Source: DATFQI01 sp963816955 (GTDB lineage: Bacteria; Actinomycetota; Thermoleophilia; Solirubrobacterales; Solirubrobacteraceae). From it: DNA of 64,000 nucleotides. The notes beneath the pieces were generated by a model. The model did not search any database. It was not told where the DNA came from and was given only the letters and a program-made list of their open reading frames with translations. The position numbers and the translations under genes were made by a program. The stretch covers positions 744,001 through 808,000 of the forward strand of contig CAWFME010000004.1 of the NCBI GenBank assembly GCA_963816955.1, read 5' to 3'. Position 1 is the stretch's first letter; each line of letters starts with the position of its first letter. Positions 14,051 to 22,955 of the stretch are shown here, in pieces.

Positions 14051-17000
14051 GCCGTGACATCACGGTCTGCAACGCGCGCTCGGCGTGCCGCCGCCACACG
14101 ATGCACCCCAGTTCGTCGTTGCGCGCGATCGCGGCGCGCAGGTGGCGCACGGCGTCGTCGCGGCGGCCGAGCAGGGCGGCGAGACCGCCGAGGTGGCGGT
14201 CGACCGCGCCGTAGCTCGTCACCGCCCGGCCCGCGGTCGCGGGCCTGCCCGCGTAGGGCAGCAGGCGCTCGTAGACGTCGGCGGCGTGCGCGGCGTCACC
14301 GAGCAGGATGCACGTCTCGGCGACCTCGGCCTGCGCCGAGAGCCAGTTGGCGTCGAAGGCGTGCGGGCGGGCGAGCACGTCGTCGAGCGTCGCGCGTGCC
14401 CGCTCGGTCTCGCCGCGGGCGGCGAGCATCCAGGCGTACGACGACGCGTACGCAGGACCGGCGGCAGAGTGGGCGATCTTGTCCTCCAGGAACGCCATGT
14501 CGACCTCGTCGAACGCCCCGCGCTCGATCTGGGCGCCGAACACGAGCATGTCGGGGAAGAGGTCGCCGTTGCGGTCGCCGGCGCGCACGCCGGCTTCCCT
14601 CGCCTCGGCGGTCAGTCGCTCCGCGTCGGCGAAGTCGCCGCGGAGCAGGGCGTCGACGGCCGCCCACAGCGGCGCGTACCACTGGAACGCCGGCAGGCGC
14701 AGCTCGTCGGCCAGCCGTGCGTGCCGCGCCATCTCCGCGCGGCAGGCCGGCATGTCGCCGAGCTCGAACAGGTCGGTGACGCGCCAGTTGCGCGCCTGCA
14801 GCTCGACGTGGCGCTCGCCCGACCCCCGCGCCGCTGCGATCATCTCCGCGGCGGTGCGCAGCCGCTCCTCGACGCGGTCGGGGCGCCACAGCGCGACGTG
14901 GCGGGCGTTGAGCGCGGAGGCGAGCGCGCGCGCGTCGCGGGCCGCGCGTGCATCTGCGACAGCTGCGGCGCTGAGCTCCTCCGAGCGCCTGCGATCCGGT
15001 GCGTAGTAGAGCTCTACCGCCAGACGGGCCTGCAGCCGCGACCGCATGACGCGGTCGTCGACCGCGGCGAGCGCCTCCTCGAGCCGGCCGATCGCCTCCT
15101 CGTCGAGGTCGACGATGGCGACCCCGAGCCCGGAGAACCCGAGCGCGGCCTCGCCCAGCAGCGCGGCGTCGCCGTCGCGGCGAGCGAGCGCCGCGGCTTC
15201 CCGGAACGCCTCGCGCGCGGCGGCGGGGTCACCGGCGCGCAGCAGGGCGTCGCCGCGGGCGAGGAGCACCGGTACCGCCGCATCCTCCGCGTCGGCGAGC
15301 TGGAGGGCGTCGAGCGCGCGGGCGAAGTGATCCGCGGCGTCCTCGTAGGCGAGCCGGTCGAGCGCCCGGCCTCCCGCTCGGACGAGCATCTCGGCAGCGC
15401 GGCGGGCGTCGGCCCCCGAGGCCGCCGCGGACAGGTGCGCCGCGATCTCCTCGACGTGGCGTTCCTCGCCGAGCGCGGTCAGCGCCTCGGCCGCCCGGCG
15501 GTGCAGCCGGGCGCGCCGCAGCACGTTGAGCTCGCCCAAGACGGTCTCGCGCACGAGCGCATGGGAGAACTCGAAGCGCAACGGGTCGGCCGCCGGGCGC
15601 AGCAGGCGAGCCGCCAGCAGCTCATCGAGCGCTGCCTCGGCGGCGTCGGGATCGAGTCCCGTGGTCGCCTGCAGGGCGAGCGCGTCGAGCTCGAGGCCGA
15701 GGACCGCGGCGACCGCCAGGAGCTCGTTCGCGTCGTCGCCGAGGAGCGAGAGCCGGAAGCCGACTGCGTGGCGCACGCTCTCCGGCACCTCCGGCGACCC
15801 CGCTTCGGCGAGGCCGCGGAGCACCTCCTCGACGAAGAAGGCGTTGCCGCCGGTCCGGTCGTGCACGCGCGCGGCGAGCTCGTCGCTGCCGAGCAGCGAG
15901 CGCGCCAGCGCGGCGACGTCGTCCTCTTCGAGCCCCCGCAGCCCGATGCGGTCCAGCGCCCCGTCGCGCTGGAGATCGGCGAGCGCTCCGGTCAGCGGGC
16001 TGTGGCGGCCGAGCTCGGTGTCGCGGTAGGTGCCGACGACGTGGATCGGGCCGGAGCGGGCCGAGCGGAGGAGGAAGCTCGTGAGCAGCAGGGTTCCCCG
16101 GTCGGCCCAGTGGAGGTCGTCGATCACCAGCAGCAGCGGCGCGCGGTCCGTGAGGGCCGCGTCGACCTCATCGAAGAGCCGCAGGCGCGCACCGGCGTCA
16201 CCAGACGCGCCCGGACGCAGCGCCTCGGCGGCGCCGGCCTGCGCGAGCGCCTCGGCGAAGGGCTCGAAAGCGGCGAGCGGTTCCTCGGAGCAGCGGCCGA
16301 GCAGGACCGTGGCACCGCCCGCGAGCGCGGCGGCGGCGAACTCGTGGGCGAGTCGCGTCTTGCCGACGCCGGGTTCGCCGGCGAGCAGCACGAGGCGCCG
16401 GTCGTGATGCATCTGCACGCCTGCCCATGACGCGCGGATGCGCTCGAGCTCGGCGCGGCGGCCGACGAACTCGGTGCCGTGCGCACGGGCGAGCGCGCGC
16501 GGAGCCGCGACCGGTGCCGCCGGGGCGCGGCGCAGCTCCTCCAGCAGCGCGCGCGTCTCGCGCGACGGCGGGATGCCGAGGGTGCGACGCAGGCGGCTGG
16601 CGAAGTGCTCGCCCGCAGCGAGCGCGGCGGCTCGGTCGCCGGCGCGCGCGAGCCGCTCGATCAGGCGCCGGTTCGGCTCCTCGGCGAGCGGGTCGAGGGC
16701 GACCTGCTCGCGAGTGAGGCGAACCGCGGCGGACGGGTCGTCCGCCTCGGCCGCGAGCTGCTCGAGGGTCTCGGCGAGGCGCCGCGCGTGTGCTTGGCGC
16801 GCGTCGTCGGCCCACTCGTCCTCGAAGCCGTCGAGGATCGCCGCGCCGCAGGCCTCCAGAGCCCGAGCCGGGTCGCGAGCATCGAGCGCCGCGTCGAACG
16901 CCCGCGTGTCGACGGCGAGCCCGGCGCCGTCGAGCGCGACGGTCTCGCGGGAGGCGAGGAGATGGTCCGCCGCCGGGCCGAGCGCGCGGCGAAGCTCGGA

Positions 17001-17201
17001 CAGCGCAGCCCGCAGGCTGGTGCGGGCCGACTCGTCGAGCACGTCGGGCCAGAAGCGTGCGGCGAGCTGGGCGCGGGCATGGGCGCCCGGATGCAGGGCG
17101 AGGTAGGCCAGCAGCGCCCGAGCGCGGCGCGAGGCGGGGAGCGCGAGCTCCTCGCCACCGGCGCGCAGCGACAGCCCTCGCGCGAGTCGGACCTCCAGCA
17201 C
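14046..17201 (-). CDS. AfsR/MalT-like regulator: SARP winged helix + BTAD + AAA ATPase + TPR region
   Basis: 1051 residues. About 1-90 is a SARP winged helix (ARALLAYLALHPG, LRAALSELRRALG), about 95-235 BTAD (DGFEDEWADDARQAHARRLAETLEQLA), about 250-500 an AAA/STAND ATPase with Walker A AGEPGVGKT near residue 280 and Walker B LLLVIDDLHWAD, preceded by the typical FVGRRAELERI lead-in. The remainder is Ala/Arg-rich helical repeats of TPR type. There is no LuxR helix-turn-helix at the C-terminus. STAND regulators activate transcription after ATP and ligand binding. It is divergent from an MFS transporter, with a direct repeat between them that may be its operator. Long frames on the opposite strand are shadows. 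Confidence 0.9.
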   Translation of the reverse strand: MLEVRLARGLSLRAGGEELALPASRRARALLAYLALHPGAHARAQLAARFWPDVLDESARTSLRAALSELRRALGPAADHLLASRETVALDGAGLAVDTRAFDAALDARDPARALEACGAAILDGFEDEWADDARQAHARRLAETLEQLAAEADDPSAAVRLTREQVALDPLAEEPNRRLIERLARAGDRAAALAAGEHFASRLRRTLGIPPSRETRALLEELRRAPAAPVAAPRALARAHGTEFVGRRAELERIRASWAGVQMHHDRRLVLLAGEPGVGKTRLAHEFAAAALAGGATVLLGRCSEEPLAAFEPFAEALAQAGAAEALRPGASGDAGARLRLFDEVDAALTDRAPLLLVIDDLHWADRGTLLLTSFLLRSARSGPIHVVGTYRDTELGRHSPLTGALADLQRDGALDRIGLRGLEEDDVAALARSLLGSDELAARVHDRTGGNAFFVEEVLRGLAEAGSPEVPESVRHAVGFRLSLLGDDANELLAVAAVLGLELDALALQATTGLDPDAAEAALDELLAARLLRPAADPLRFEFSHALVRETVLGELNVLRRARLHRRAAEALTALGEERHVEEIAAHLSAAASGADARRAAEMLVRAGGRALDRLAYEDAADHFARALDALQLADAEDAAVPVLLARGDALLRAGDPAAAREAFREAAALARRDGDAALLGEAALGFSGLGVAIVDLDEEAIGRLEEALAAVDDRVMRSRLQARLAVELYYAPDRRRSEELSAAAVADARAARDARALASALNARHVALWRPDRVEERLRTAAEMIAAARGSGERHVELQARNWRVTDLFELGDMPACRAEMARHARLADELRLPAFQWYAPLWAAVDALLRGDFADAERLTAEAREAGVRAGDRNGDLFPDMLVFGAQIERGAFDEVDMAFLEDKIAHSAAGPAYASSYAWMLAARGETERARATLDDVLARPHAFDANWLSAQAEVAETCILLGDAAHAADVYERLLPYAGRPATAGRAVTSYGAVDRHLGGLAALLGRRDDAVRHLRAAIARNDELGCIVWRRHAERALQTVMSRL

Positions 17202-17229
17202 GTGCCAACTGTCGTCGCTACGGGGCCCG

Positions 17230-17275
17230 CACGCAAGACGAGCGGTCGGCGTTCACGCAAGCCGAGCGGTGGGCG
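17230..17275. promoter_or_regulatory. Tandem direct repeat in divergent promoter region
   Basis: CACGCAAG-A-CGAGCGGT-C-GGCG starts at 17230 and recurs with two mismatches at 17254 (period 24 bp). It sits between the SARP/BTAD regulator (start 17201) and the MFS gene. SARP proteins are known to bind short direct repeats, so it is a candidate operator for the adjacent regulator; this is inference. Confidence 0.5.
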
Positions 17276-17301
17276 AGCGGACGGTCGTGAGGATCACCGA
17301 C

Positions 17302-18507
17302 ATGCCGATCCCACGCAGCCGCGACCTGCGCGTGCTCGCCGGGGCCGCCGGGCTCTCCGCCCTCGGCGACTTCATGGCCGTCATCCCGCTGATCCTGCAC
17401 GTCCAGCAGACGACAGGCTCCGCGTTCGCAGTCTCAGCGCTGATCTTCGCGCTGTGGGGCCCGGTCGTGCTGGCCGCCGGGCTCGCGGGCGCGATCGTCG
17501 ACCGCTTCGAGAACCGCGCCGTGCTCGTCGTCGTCTCGTTCGCGCAGGCGGCCGTGGTCGCCGGGATGGTCGCCGGCGTCGACACGCTGTGGGCGCTCCT
17601 GCCGCTGATGGCCCTGCTCGGCTTCGGCGTCGCCGTCGGCCAGCCGGCGGAGTTCGCGCTCGTGCCGCCGGCGGCGGGGGACGATGTGGACGTCGCCCAC
17701 GCGAACGGGCTGATGGAGACCGTCCGCTCGCTCGGTTTCACCGCCGGCCCGGTGCTCGGCGGCGTGCTCGGCGCGGCCGGGCAGTTGCGCCTCGCGCTCG
17801 CGCTCAACGCGCTCTCCTTCGTAGTCGTGGGCGTCGCGGCGCTCGCGCTGCGGGCCCGGCGGCAGCCGGCCCGATCGCTCGCCGAGCCGGTCCGGGCCCG
17901 CGACGGTGTCACCTTCCTCCTGCGCGATCGCGATCTGGCCATCGCGACCGGGGGCGCCGTGGCCGCCCTGGCCGTGTTCTCGATCTCGGCCACCGCCGAG
18001 CCGTTCTTCGTGACGGACGTGCTGCACGGTGGCCCGCTGGCGTACGGCGTGCTCCTGACCTCGTGGACGCTCGGCATGGCAGCCGGCTCCGCACTGCTCG
18101 CCCACCGCGTGTCGCGCGCATCGCTCGCCGTGGCGGCGCTTGCCGCCGTCGTGCTCCAGGGCGCGGGCATCGCGGGCGCGGCCGCATCCTCGGTCCTGTG
18201 GATGGCGCTGATCGGCTTCGCGGTCGGCGGCGTCTCCCACGGTGTGAAGAACGTGCTCCTGCGCACCCTCATCCACGAGCGCGTCCCGGACGCCCTGCGC
18301 GGGCGCGCATTCGCCGCCTACAACGGCGCGCGCAACGGCGCCGAGCTCGCGGCGCTGGCGCTGGGCGGGCTGATCGTCGGCGCCTTCGGCGCCCGCCCCG
18401 CGCTGCTGGTCGCCGGCCTCGGCCCCGCCGCGATCGGACTCGTCTGCCTGTTCCTGCTCACCACCACGCTCCAGAGGAGGGTCATCCATGCACGGTTCGA
18501 AGCCTGA
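17302..18507 (+). CDS. MFS transporter (enterobactin/macrolide exporter-like)
   Basis: 401 residues with about 12 hydrophobic helices. Typical MFS features are the N-terminal LRVLAGAAGLSALGDFMAVIPLILHV, loop GAIVDRFENRAVLVVVSF, and FVLPPAAGDDVDVAHANGLMETVRSLGFTAGPVLGGVLGA, the pattern of MFS_3/EntS-like drug or siderophore exporters. ATG 17302 (MPIPRSRDLRVL) is chosen with GAGG 9-12 nt upstream; GTGs at 17269 and 17287 are in frame, but the first lies inside the putative operator repeat. Divergent from the large SARP regulator, which may control it. Confidence 0.85.
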   Translation: MPIPRSRDLRVLAGAAGLSALGDFMAVIPLILHVQQTTGSAFAVSALIFALWGPVVLAAGLAGAIVDRFENRAVLVVVSFAQAAVVAGMVAGVDTLWALLPLMALLGFGVAVGQPAEFALVPPAAGDDVDVAHANGLMETVRSLGFTAGPVLGGVLGAAGQLRLALALNALSFVVVGVAALALRARRQPARSLAEPVRARDGVTFLLRDRDLAIATGGAVAALAVFSISATAEPFFVTDVLHGGPLAYGVLLTSWTLGMAAGSALLAHRVSRASLAVAALAAVVLQGAGIAGAAASSVLWMALIGFAVGGVSHGVKNVLLRTLIHERVPDALRGRAFAAYNGARNGAELAALALGGLIVGAFGARPALLVAGLGPAAIGLVCLFLLTTTLQRRVIHARFEA

Positions 18508-18600
18508 ATGCCGGCATGCCTTCCGATCCGGCTTGGTTCAAGCCCGCTTCAACCGCGAGCGCAATCCCGCGTCCAGTTACAACCGCAAGGAGGAGTGAAG

Positions 18601-18984
18601 ATGCCCAAGGCATCCAAGGACACCGCGTCGGAGCACGTCGAGGTGGAGGGCTACGAGGGTCACCTCGAGAAGCTCGATGGCGGCTACACGGTCGCGTTCG
18701 AGCGCTACACGGCCGACGCCGACCTGGAGCCGTTGTTCGCCGGGCTGCCCGATGACCGCTGCCAGGCGCCGCACTGGGGCTACGTCATCGCCGGCAAGGT
18801 GAGCTTCAGGTTCGCCGATCGCGAGGAGACCTATGTGACGGGCGACGCCTACTACGCGCCGCCGGGGCACACGCCGGTGCTGTTCGAGGGCACCGAGATC
18901 GTGGAGTTCAGCCCCTCGGACGAGCTCGACCGCACCTTCGAGGTCGTGACCCGCAACATGGAGGCGGCCGCACAGGCGTCCTGA
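18601..18984 (+). CDS. Small cupin-domain protein
   Basis: 127 residues. The cupin core is recognisable from PHWGYVIAGKVSFRFADREETYVTGDAYYAPPGHTPVLFEGTEIVEFSPSDEL: first motif around HWGYVIxGKVxF and second around GDAYYxPPGHTP. Several of the usual His/Glu metal ligands are present (H of PHWG, H of PPGHTP). Strong ribosome site AAGGAGG 8 nt before the ATG. Cytosolic. Cupins of this size are commonly sugar- or signal-binding or dioxygenase-like; no specific function is evident. Stands alone, 93 bp after the MFS gene. Confidence 0.8.
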   Translation: MPKASKDTASEHVEVEGYEGHLEKLDGGYTVAFERYTADADLEPLFAGLPDDRCQAPHWGYVIAGKVSFRFADREETYVTGDAYYAPPGHTPVLFEGTEIVEFSPSDELDRTFEVVTRNMEAAAQAS

Positions 18985-18992
18985 CCAGAAGG

Positions 18993-19151
18993 TCAGCGGT
19001 CGCGGCGCTCGCGCTCGACGGCGCGCGCCAGCGCGTCGATCGGCCTCTGCGCGTCGATCTCGTAGTCCAGCCCCGACTCGGCGGTCAGCGCCGCCGCGAA
19101 GAACCCGGCCACGACGACCGCGCCCGCGACCGCAAGAACCCTATTCCTCAC
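18993..19151 (-). CDS. Possible small single-pass membrane protein
   Basis: 52 residues from GTG 19151: VRNRVLAVAGAVVVAGFFAA then a polar tail ending RAVERERRDR. One membrane helix followed by a charged segment. It is divergent from the gene at 19275 and convergent with the cupin. Too short for a family call; could be spurious. A longer upstream frame exists but lacks protein-like composition. Confidence 0.4.
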   Translation of the reverse strand: MRNRVLAVAGAVVVAGFFAAALTAESGLDYEIDAQRPIDALARAVERERRDR

Positions 19152-19274
19152 GCCGCTGACATCGGTGCTCGTACCGCTCCTCTTGAGCGCCGCGCCCGCG
19201 GCGAGTCTTCGAGCCGACCGCGCGCGCCCAGCCCGCGCGGGACCTTCCGCGCGTCGCGGTTCGTATGGAGGGCG

Positions 19275-19928
19275 GTGCGGTTCCGGCTTCAGATCTCGCT
19301 GCTCGCCGCGGGCGTGTTCCTCGGGGATTGCGGCCGGCCGCTCGATACGGTGCCGGCCCGCTGCGACGTCGGCGGCAGGCCGGGCTACTTCGTGCCCTCG
19401 GGCAGCCCGCCGGTGCTGATCGGCTGCGCGCGGCTCGGCGTGAGCGGCAAGCGGGTCGAGTTCAGCATCCACCCGGACCGCATCGACGGCGAGCCGTACG
19501 TCTGCATCAACCCGACGTACGGCCCGAGCGGGCGCTTCATCCCGTCGATCTGCACGCGCCACCCGCCGCCGTCGAGCTTCAGGGTCCACGACGCGAGCCA
19601 GCCGCGCCAGAGCGTGCGCGGCTACGCGTTCGTCGTCTGGGGCACAGCACCGGCCGGTACCGACAGGGTCGTGGCGCGCTCCGGTTCCGCAAAGGCGCGC
19701 GCCGCCCTGTTCACCGTCCCGCGGAGCCCGACCGGACCGCCCTTCCGCGTCTTCGTCCTCGAGCTCCCGCTCGCCGCCGCATGCGAGGAGATCACCGTCG
19801 ACGCGACGAGAGCGGGCGCCGCCCCTACTTCGACTTCTTCTTCCCCGCGGGCTTCTTGCCGCCGCGCTGCCGCGGACTGGCGCCGGAGACCCGGCGAGCC
19901 AGGGCGGCGGGCTCGCGCAGCGCCTTGA
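19275..19928 (+). CDS. Putative lipoprotein of unknown function
   Basis: 217 residues from GTG 19275. A short hydrophobic leader with lipobox-like LLAAGVFLGDC suggests a lipoprotein. The mature part has several Cys (ARCDVGGRPG, LIGCARLGVSG, YVCINPTYGPSGRFIPSICTRH) consistent with an extracytoplasmic disulfide-bonded domain. The final 40 residues turn into Arg/Ala/Pro low complexity and overlap the convergent phasin-like gene by 104 bp, so the true 3' end may be earlier if a base is wrong near 19800. No family recognised. Confidence 0.55.
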   Translation: MRFRLQISLLAAGVFLGDCGRPLDTVPARCDVGGRPGYFVPSGSPPVLIGCARLGVSGKRVEFSIHPDRIDGEPYVCINPTYGPSGRFIPSICTRHPPPSSFRVHDASQPRQSVRGYAFVVWGTAPAGTDRVVARSGSAKARAALFTVPRSPTGPPFRVFVLELPLAAACEEITVDATRAGAAPTSTSSSPRASCRRAAADWRRRPGEPGRRARAAP

Positions 19929-20268
19929 TCGCGCTCTCGTAGATCTCGGCCTGGGTCTTCATCAGCGTCGCGGTCTGCTCCAGCGCCGCCGACGCCTCGG
20001 CCAGCGCGTCCGCCTGGGCGCGGAACGTCTTGCCGCTCTCCTCGAGCAGGTCGAGGACGCTGTCCATCGGGTCGAGCAGGCGCCCGAAGACCTCGGCCTG
20101 GAGCTTGCGCTCGCGCTCGACGACCTCCTGCACCAGCTCGAGCTGGCGCTGCATCGGCACGAGCAACGCCTTCGGCAGCTCGGACCGGTCCGCCGCGTTG
20201 CGAGCGACACCCGCGATCGACTGCATCGCGTCCTGCCACTCGCGCAGGATGTCCTTGCCGTCCGGCAT
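19825..20268 (-). CDS. Phasin-like coiled-coil protein with Lys-rich tail
   Basis: 147 residues, almost entirely helical and hydrophilic: ILREWQDAMQSIAGVARNAADRS, LVQEVVERERKLQAEVFGRLLDPMDSVLDLLEESGKTFRAQADALAEASAALEQTATLMKTQ and a basic end GGKKPAGKKKSK. This matches the general character of phasins and polyhydroxyalkanoate-granule or nucleoid-associated coiled-coil proteins with PAKKA-like tails, but identity is not certain. No polyhydroxyalkanoate synthase is in the window. Single gene with its own ATG. Confidence 0.65.
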   Translation of the reverse strand: MPDGKDILREWQDAMQSIAGVARNAADRSELPKALLVPMQRQLELVQEVVERERKLQAEVFGRLLDPMDSVLDLLEESGKTFRAQADALAEASAALEQTATLMKTQAEIYESAIKALREPAALARRVSGASPRQRGGKKPAGKKKSK

Positions 20269-20280
20269 GCTCGTCCTACC

Positions 20281-21392
20281 CTACGGCCGCTGACCGACCC
20301 GCGGGACGCTCGCGACCTCGACCGCGTACGTGGTGCCCCAGCGGACCCCGCCTTCGGGGTCGCTGGTGCCCTCGCCGACGAGGCGAGCCGTCTTGGGATC
20401 GAAGGCCACGATGTCGCGGCCGTCGTTCATGTCGGCCGGGAGGTCGATCGCGGCGACCGGACGCCCGGCCCCGTCGCGGATGCTCCCGAGCAGCCGCGCG
20501 CCGTCGACTCCGGCGAAGACCTCGAGCAGCGCGGCGCGCAGCTCGGGAGGGGTGCGCGGATAGCGCAGGAACGTCGTCACGTCCGTGCCGAACGTGTTGC
20601 GCACGTCGCGCTCGGAAGACCCCGGGCGCTGGCGGCGTGCGGCGCCGCAGCAGGAACGCCTCGAGCCGGCGCGGGTCGCGCGGGAGGACCGAGAGCGGGT
20701 CGCGCAGCGGCAGCACCGCCTCCAGGTTGGAGTTGAAGATCATCGCCCGATCGAGCTCGCGCGGCCCGTAGCGGCGCACCTTCGGGCCCCAGCTCCCGGG
20801 GGGGTCCCATCAGCGCGTCGAGGTCGGGGGCGCCGGCCGCGCGCCAGGCACGGCCGTCCGCCGGGCCCGCGGGCACGGCCCTGCTCTCGCGTCCGTACGA
20901 GATCCGCCCCGACCCGTCGGGGGCGAGCCAGACCTCCTCGGGGATCGTGCGGGAGATCGCATAGCCGCGCGGATCCGGCCGGGGACCGAGACGGCCGCGC
21001 CGGTCCACATAGCCGGTCGACAGCGTGAAGATGTTGCGCTGATAGAGGACCTCGCCCGGAGTCGATCGCCCGCTGGATGGCCGCGACGTCGCCGAGGGCG
21101 CGCAGGCAGCGGTCGGCCCTCGCCGCGGCCGCGCACAGCTTCGCGGCCTGCGCCGAGGGCGTGGACAAGACCGGTCCGTCGACGCGCGTGGGGGGACGGC
21201 GATCGCCACGGCGGCGGCGATCGCGAGCGCGGCGGCCGCCGTCCCGGCGAGCACCAGCCTCCGGCGCGAGCGCCGCGGGGCGGGCTCGGCCATCGCCGCC
21301 TCGAGACGCTCGCGCACCCGGGCGACGGTCTCGCCGTCGGGCTCCGGCACGGCGGCGTGGGCTTCGCGCAGGCGCTCGTCGAGCACGGTCAT
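20281..21392 (-). pseudogene. CU044_5270-like membrane-anchored partner of ECF sigma, multiple frameshifts
   Basis: The start is clear: MTVLDERLREAHAAVPEPDGE, then a membrane helix LVLAGTAAAALAIAAAVAIAV, in the layout of the CU044_5270 proteins that follow ECF sigma genes in actinobacteria. The rest is spread over three frames: VDGPVLSTPSAQAAKLCAAAA, PGEVLYQRNIFTLSTGYVDRRG, IPEEVWLAPDGSGRISYGRE, RELDRAMIFNSNLEAVLPLRD and GSIRDGAGRPVAAIDLPADMNDG. At least four switches occur near 21.19, 21.06, 20.81 and 20.6 kb. Its ATG overlaps the sigma stop (ATGA). Shared with all neighbours to 27.8 kb, the damage is probably sequence error. Confidence 0.7.
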
Positions 21393-21907
21393 CGCGGGCT
21401 CCTCTGTCGCGGTGGCAGGTCTTCGGCGAGGTGGGCGCGGGCCCGCGCGAGACGGGAGCGCACGGTGCCGACCGCCACCCCCGTCGCCGCCGCGATCTCC
21501 TCATAGGAGAGCTCGGCCCACGCGAACAGCAGCAGCGTCTCCCGCTCGACGGGGCGCAGCGCGGCCAGCGCGGCGGCGAGCCCGGGATCGGGCGCCTCGA
21601 ACCCGGCCTCGGTGGCCGCCGCGACCGTTCCGTCGGCGTACCGCGCCAGCGCGGCCCGCCGCCGCCGGCGCCCGCGCGCATCGTCGCGCAGCAGGTTCGT
21701 GGCGATCGCGAACAGCCAGGCGCGTGCGCTGCCGTCGTGCTCCGGCTGGAACCGCGCGCGCCCGCGGAACGCCCGCAGGAACGTCTCGGCCGCCAGGTCC
21801 TCGGCGGCGTTCGCATCGCCGAGCCGGTGCGCGACGTACCGGTGCACGGCAGTGAAGTGCGCGTCGAACAACGCGCGGAACGCCGCCGGATCGGTCAGTT
21901 CGCCCAT
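21389..21907 (-). CDS. ECF RNA polymerase sigma factor
   Basis: 172 residues. Region 2: FRALFDAHFTAVHRYVAHRLGDANAAEDLAAETFLRAFRGRARF and ARAWLFAIATNLLRDDAR. Region 4: AALRPVERETLLLFAWAELSYEEIAAATGVAVGTVRSRLARARAHL. A linker rich in Ala/Gly separates them. Coupled by ATGA to the CU044_5270-like gene, a common arrangement in which the second protein is the membrane-bound regulator. This is the only gene between 20.3 and 25 kb read in a single clean frame. Confidence 0.9.
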   Translation of the reverse strand: MGELTDPAAFRALFDAHFTAVHRYVAHRLGDANAAEDLAAETFLRAFRGRARFQPEHDGSARAWLFAIATNLLRDDARGRRRRRAALARYADGTVAAATEAGFEAPDPGLAAALAALRPVERETLLLFAWAELSYEEIAAATGVAVGTVRSRLARARAHLAEDLPPRQRSPR

Positions 21908-21913
21908 CTCGCC

Positions 21914-22862
21914 CTACAACGCCGTACCCCGTCCGGAGGTTCCCGGCCTCGCGAGCCTTCCTGACGGCGAGCGCTCGGCGAGGTGACGCTCCGCGAGCGC
22001 CATCAGGGCGCGCGTGGCCGGCGAGAGCCTGGCGTTGCGCCTGCTGATGAAGGCGAAGGCCTCGTACAGCGGCGGGTCGAGCGGAGACGGCCAGCCGGTC
22101 GGGTATCCGAGGCCGTCGAGAGCGCGCGGGTCACGAGCGTGTCGCCGAGACCGCGGGCGGCGAGCTCGAGCGCGGCGTGGGCGTGCTGGACCTCGATCCG
22201 TGGCCGGAGGCCGATCCCCGCGCGCTGGGCGCGCTCGGCAAGCTGGCGGCGAGTGGGGTCCTCGTCGCCCCAGCGCGCCTCCGGGAGCACGAGCACGGCC
22301 TGTCCGAGCTCCTCGATGCGTCACGGCGCCGCTCGGGCGCGCCGGAGCGTGCGCTCGCGAAGACGACCTCGAACTGGGCCACCGCGGGGCTGACCTCGAG
22401 CCCGTCGTCGTCGATCGGCAGCGCGACGAGGCCGGCTTCCAGGCGCCCGGCGCGGACGGCGTCCGCGAGCTCGCTGGAGTTCTGGCCGACGACCCGGATC
22501 GCCACCTCGGGATGACGCTGCGCGAAGTCCTCGACGAGGGCGGGCAGCAGCAGGTGCTCGGCGGTGCTGAAGGTGCCGAGCGAGGCGGTTCCGCCGGCCA
22601 GCGTGCGCGCGCGCCGAACGACGTCGGCGGCCTCGCCGGCGGCGGCGAGCGTGCGCTCGGCCTCGGGCCGCAGCAGCCGGCCGGCGTCCGTGAGCTCGAG
22701 CCGGCGGCCGGCGCGCACGAAGAGCGCGACGCCGAGCTCGGCTTCGAGGCCGGCGACCTGCTCGGAGACGCTCGGGCGGGCGAGGCGCAGCACGTCGGCC
22801 GCGGCGGTGAAGGAGCCGTGCTGGGCGGCGGCGAGGAAGTAGGTCAGCTGTTGCAGGGTCAT
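21914..22862 (-). pseudogene. LysR-family transcriptional regulator, frameshifted
   Basis: N-terminal LysR helix-turn-helix is intact: LQQLTYFLAAAQHGSFTAAADVLRLARPSVSEQVAGLEAELGVALFVRAGRRLELTDAG, followed by the effector domain (FSTAEHLLLPALVEDFAQRHPEVAIRVVGQNS). Near 22350 and 22317 two extra bases shift the frame; restoring them joins EVVFA, AHAPARPSGAVT and IEELGQAVLVLPEARWG. A further shift near 22125 leads to GYPTGWPSPLDPPLYEAFAF. The reconstructed length, about 315 residues, is normal for LysR. Divergent from the flavin monooxygenase, which it probably regulates. Confidence 0.8.
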
Positions 22863-22863
22863 G

Positions 22864-22884
22864 GCCGTAGGCGTTTCCTACGGC
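22864..22884. promoter_or_regulatory. Inverted repeat, candidate LysR operator
   Basis: GCCGTAGG, spacer CGTTT, CCTACGGC: a perfect 8-bp inverted repeat 1 bp upstream of the LysR start codon and about 72 bp before the divergent monooxygenase. Position and symmetry suit autoregulatory LysR binding. Confidence 0.55.
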
Positions 22885-22955
22885 AAGCGCAGTCAATCAG
22901 CTCTCGCACGCGGCATCTGAACCCCGATACTCCGCCCATACCGGGGGACTATTGC

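Noticed and set aside
14085..16430. A 781-codon open frame opposite the large BTAD-AAA regulator
   Set aside because: It mirrors the codon bias of the real gene, has no recognisable domain, and the minus-strand protein carries intact Walker motifs. The same applies to other long antisense frames, such as 3914-5554, 6198-7508, 7529-9070, 40376-42010 and 44216-45664.
16479..18755. A 758-codon plus-strand frame spanning the SARP start, the intergenic repeat and the MFS gene
   Set aside because: Arg/Ala-rich composition and it crosses two real genes in the wrong frame; the MFS protein in the neighbouring frame is clear.
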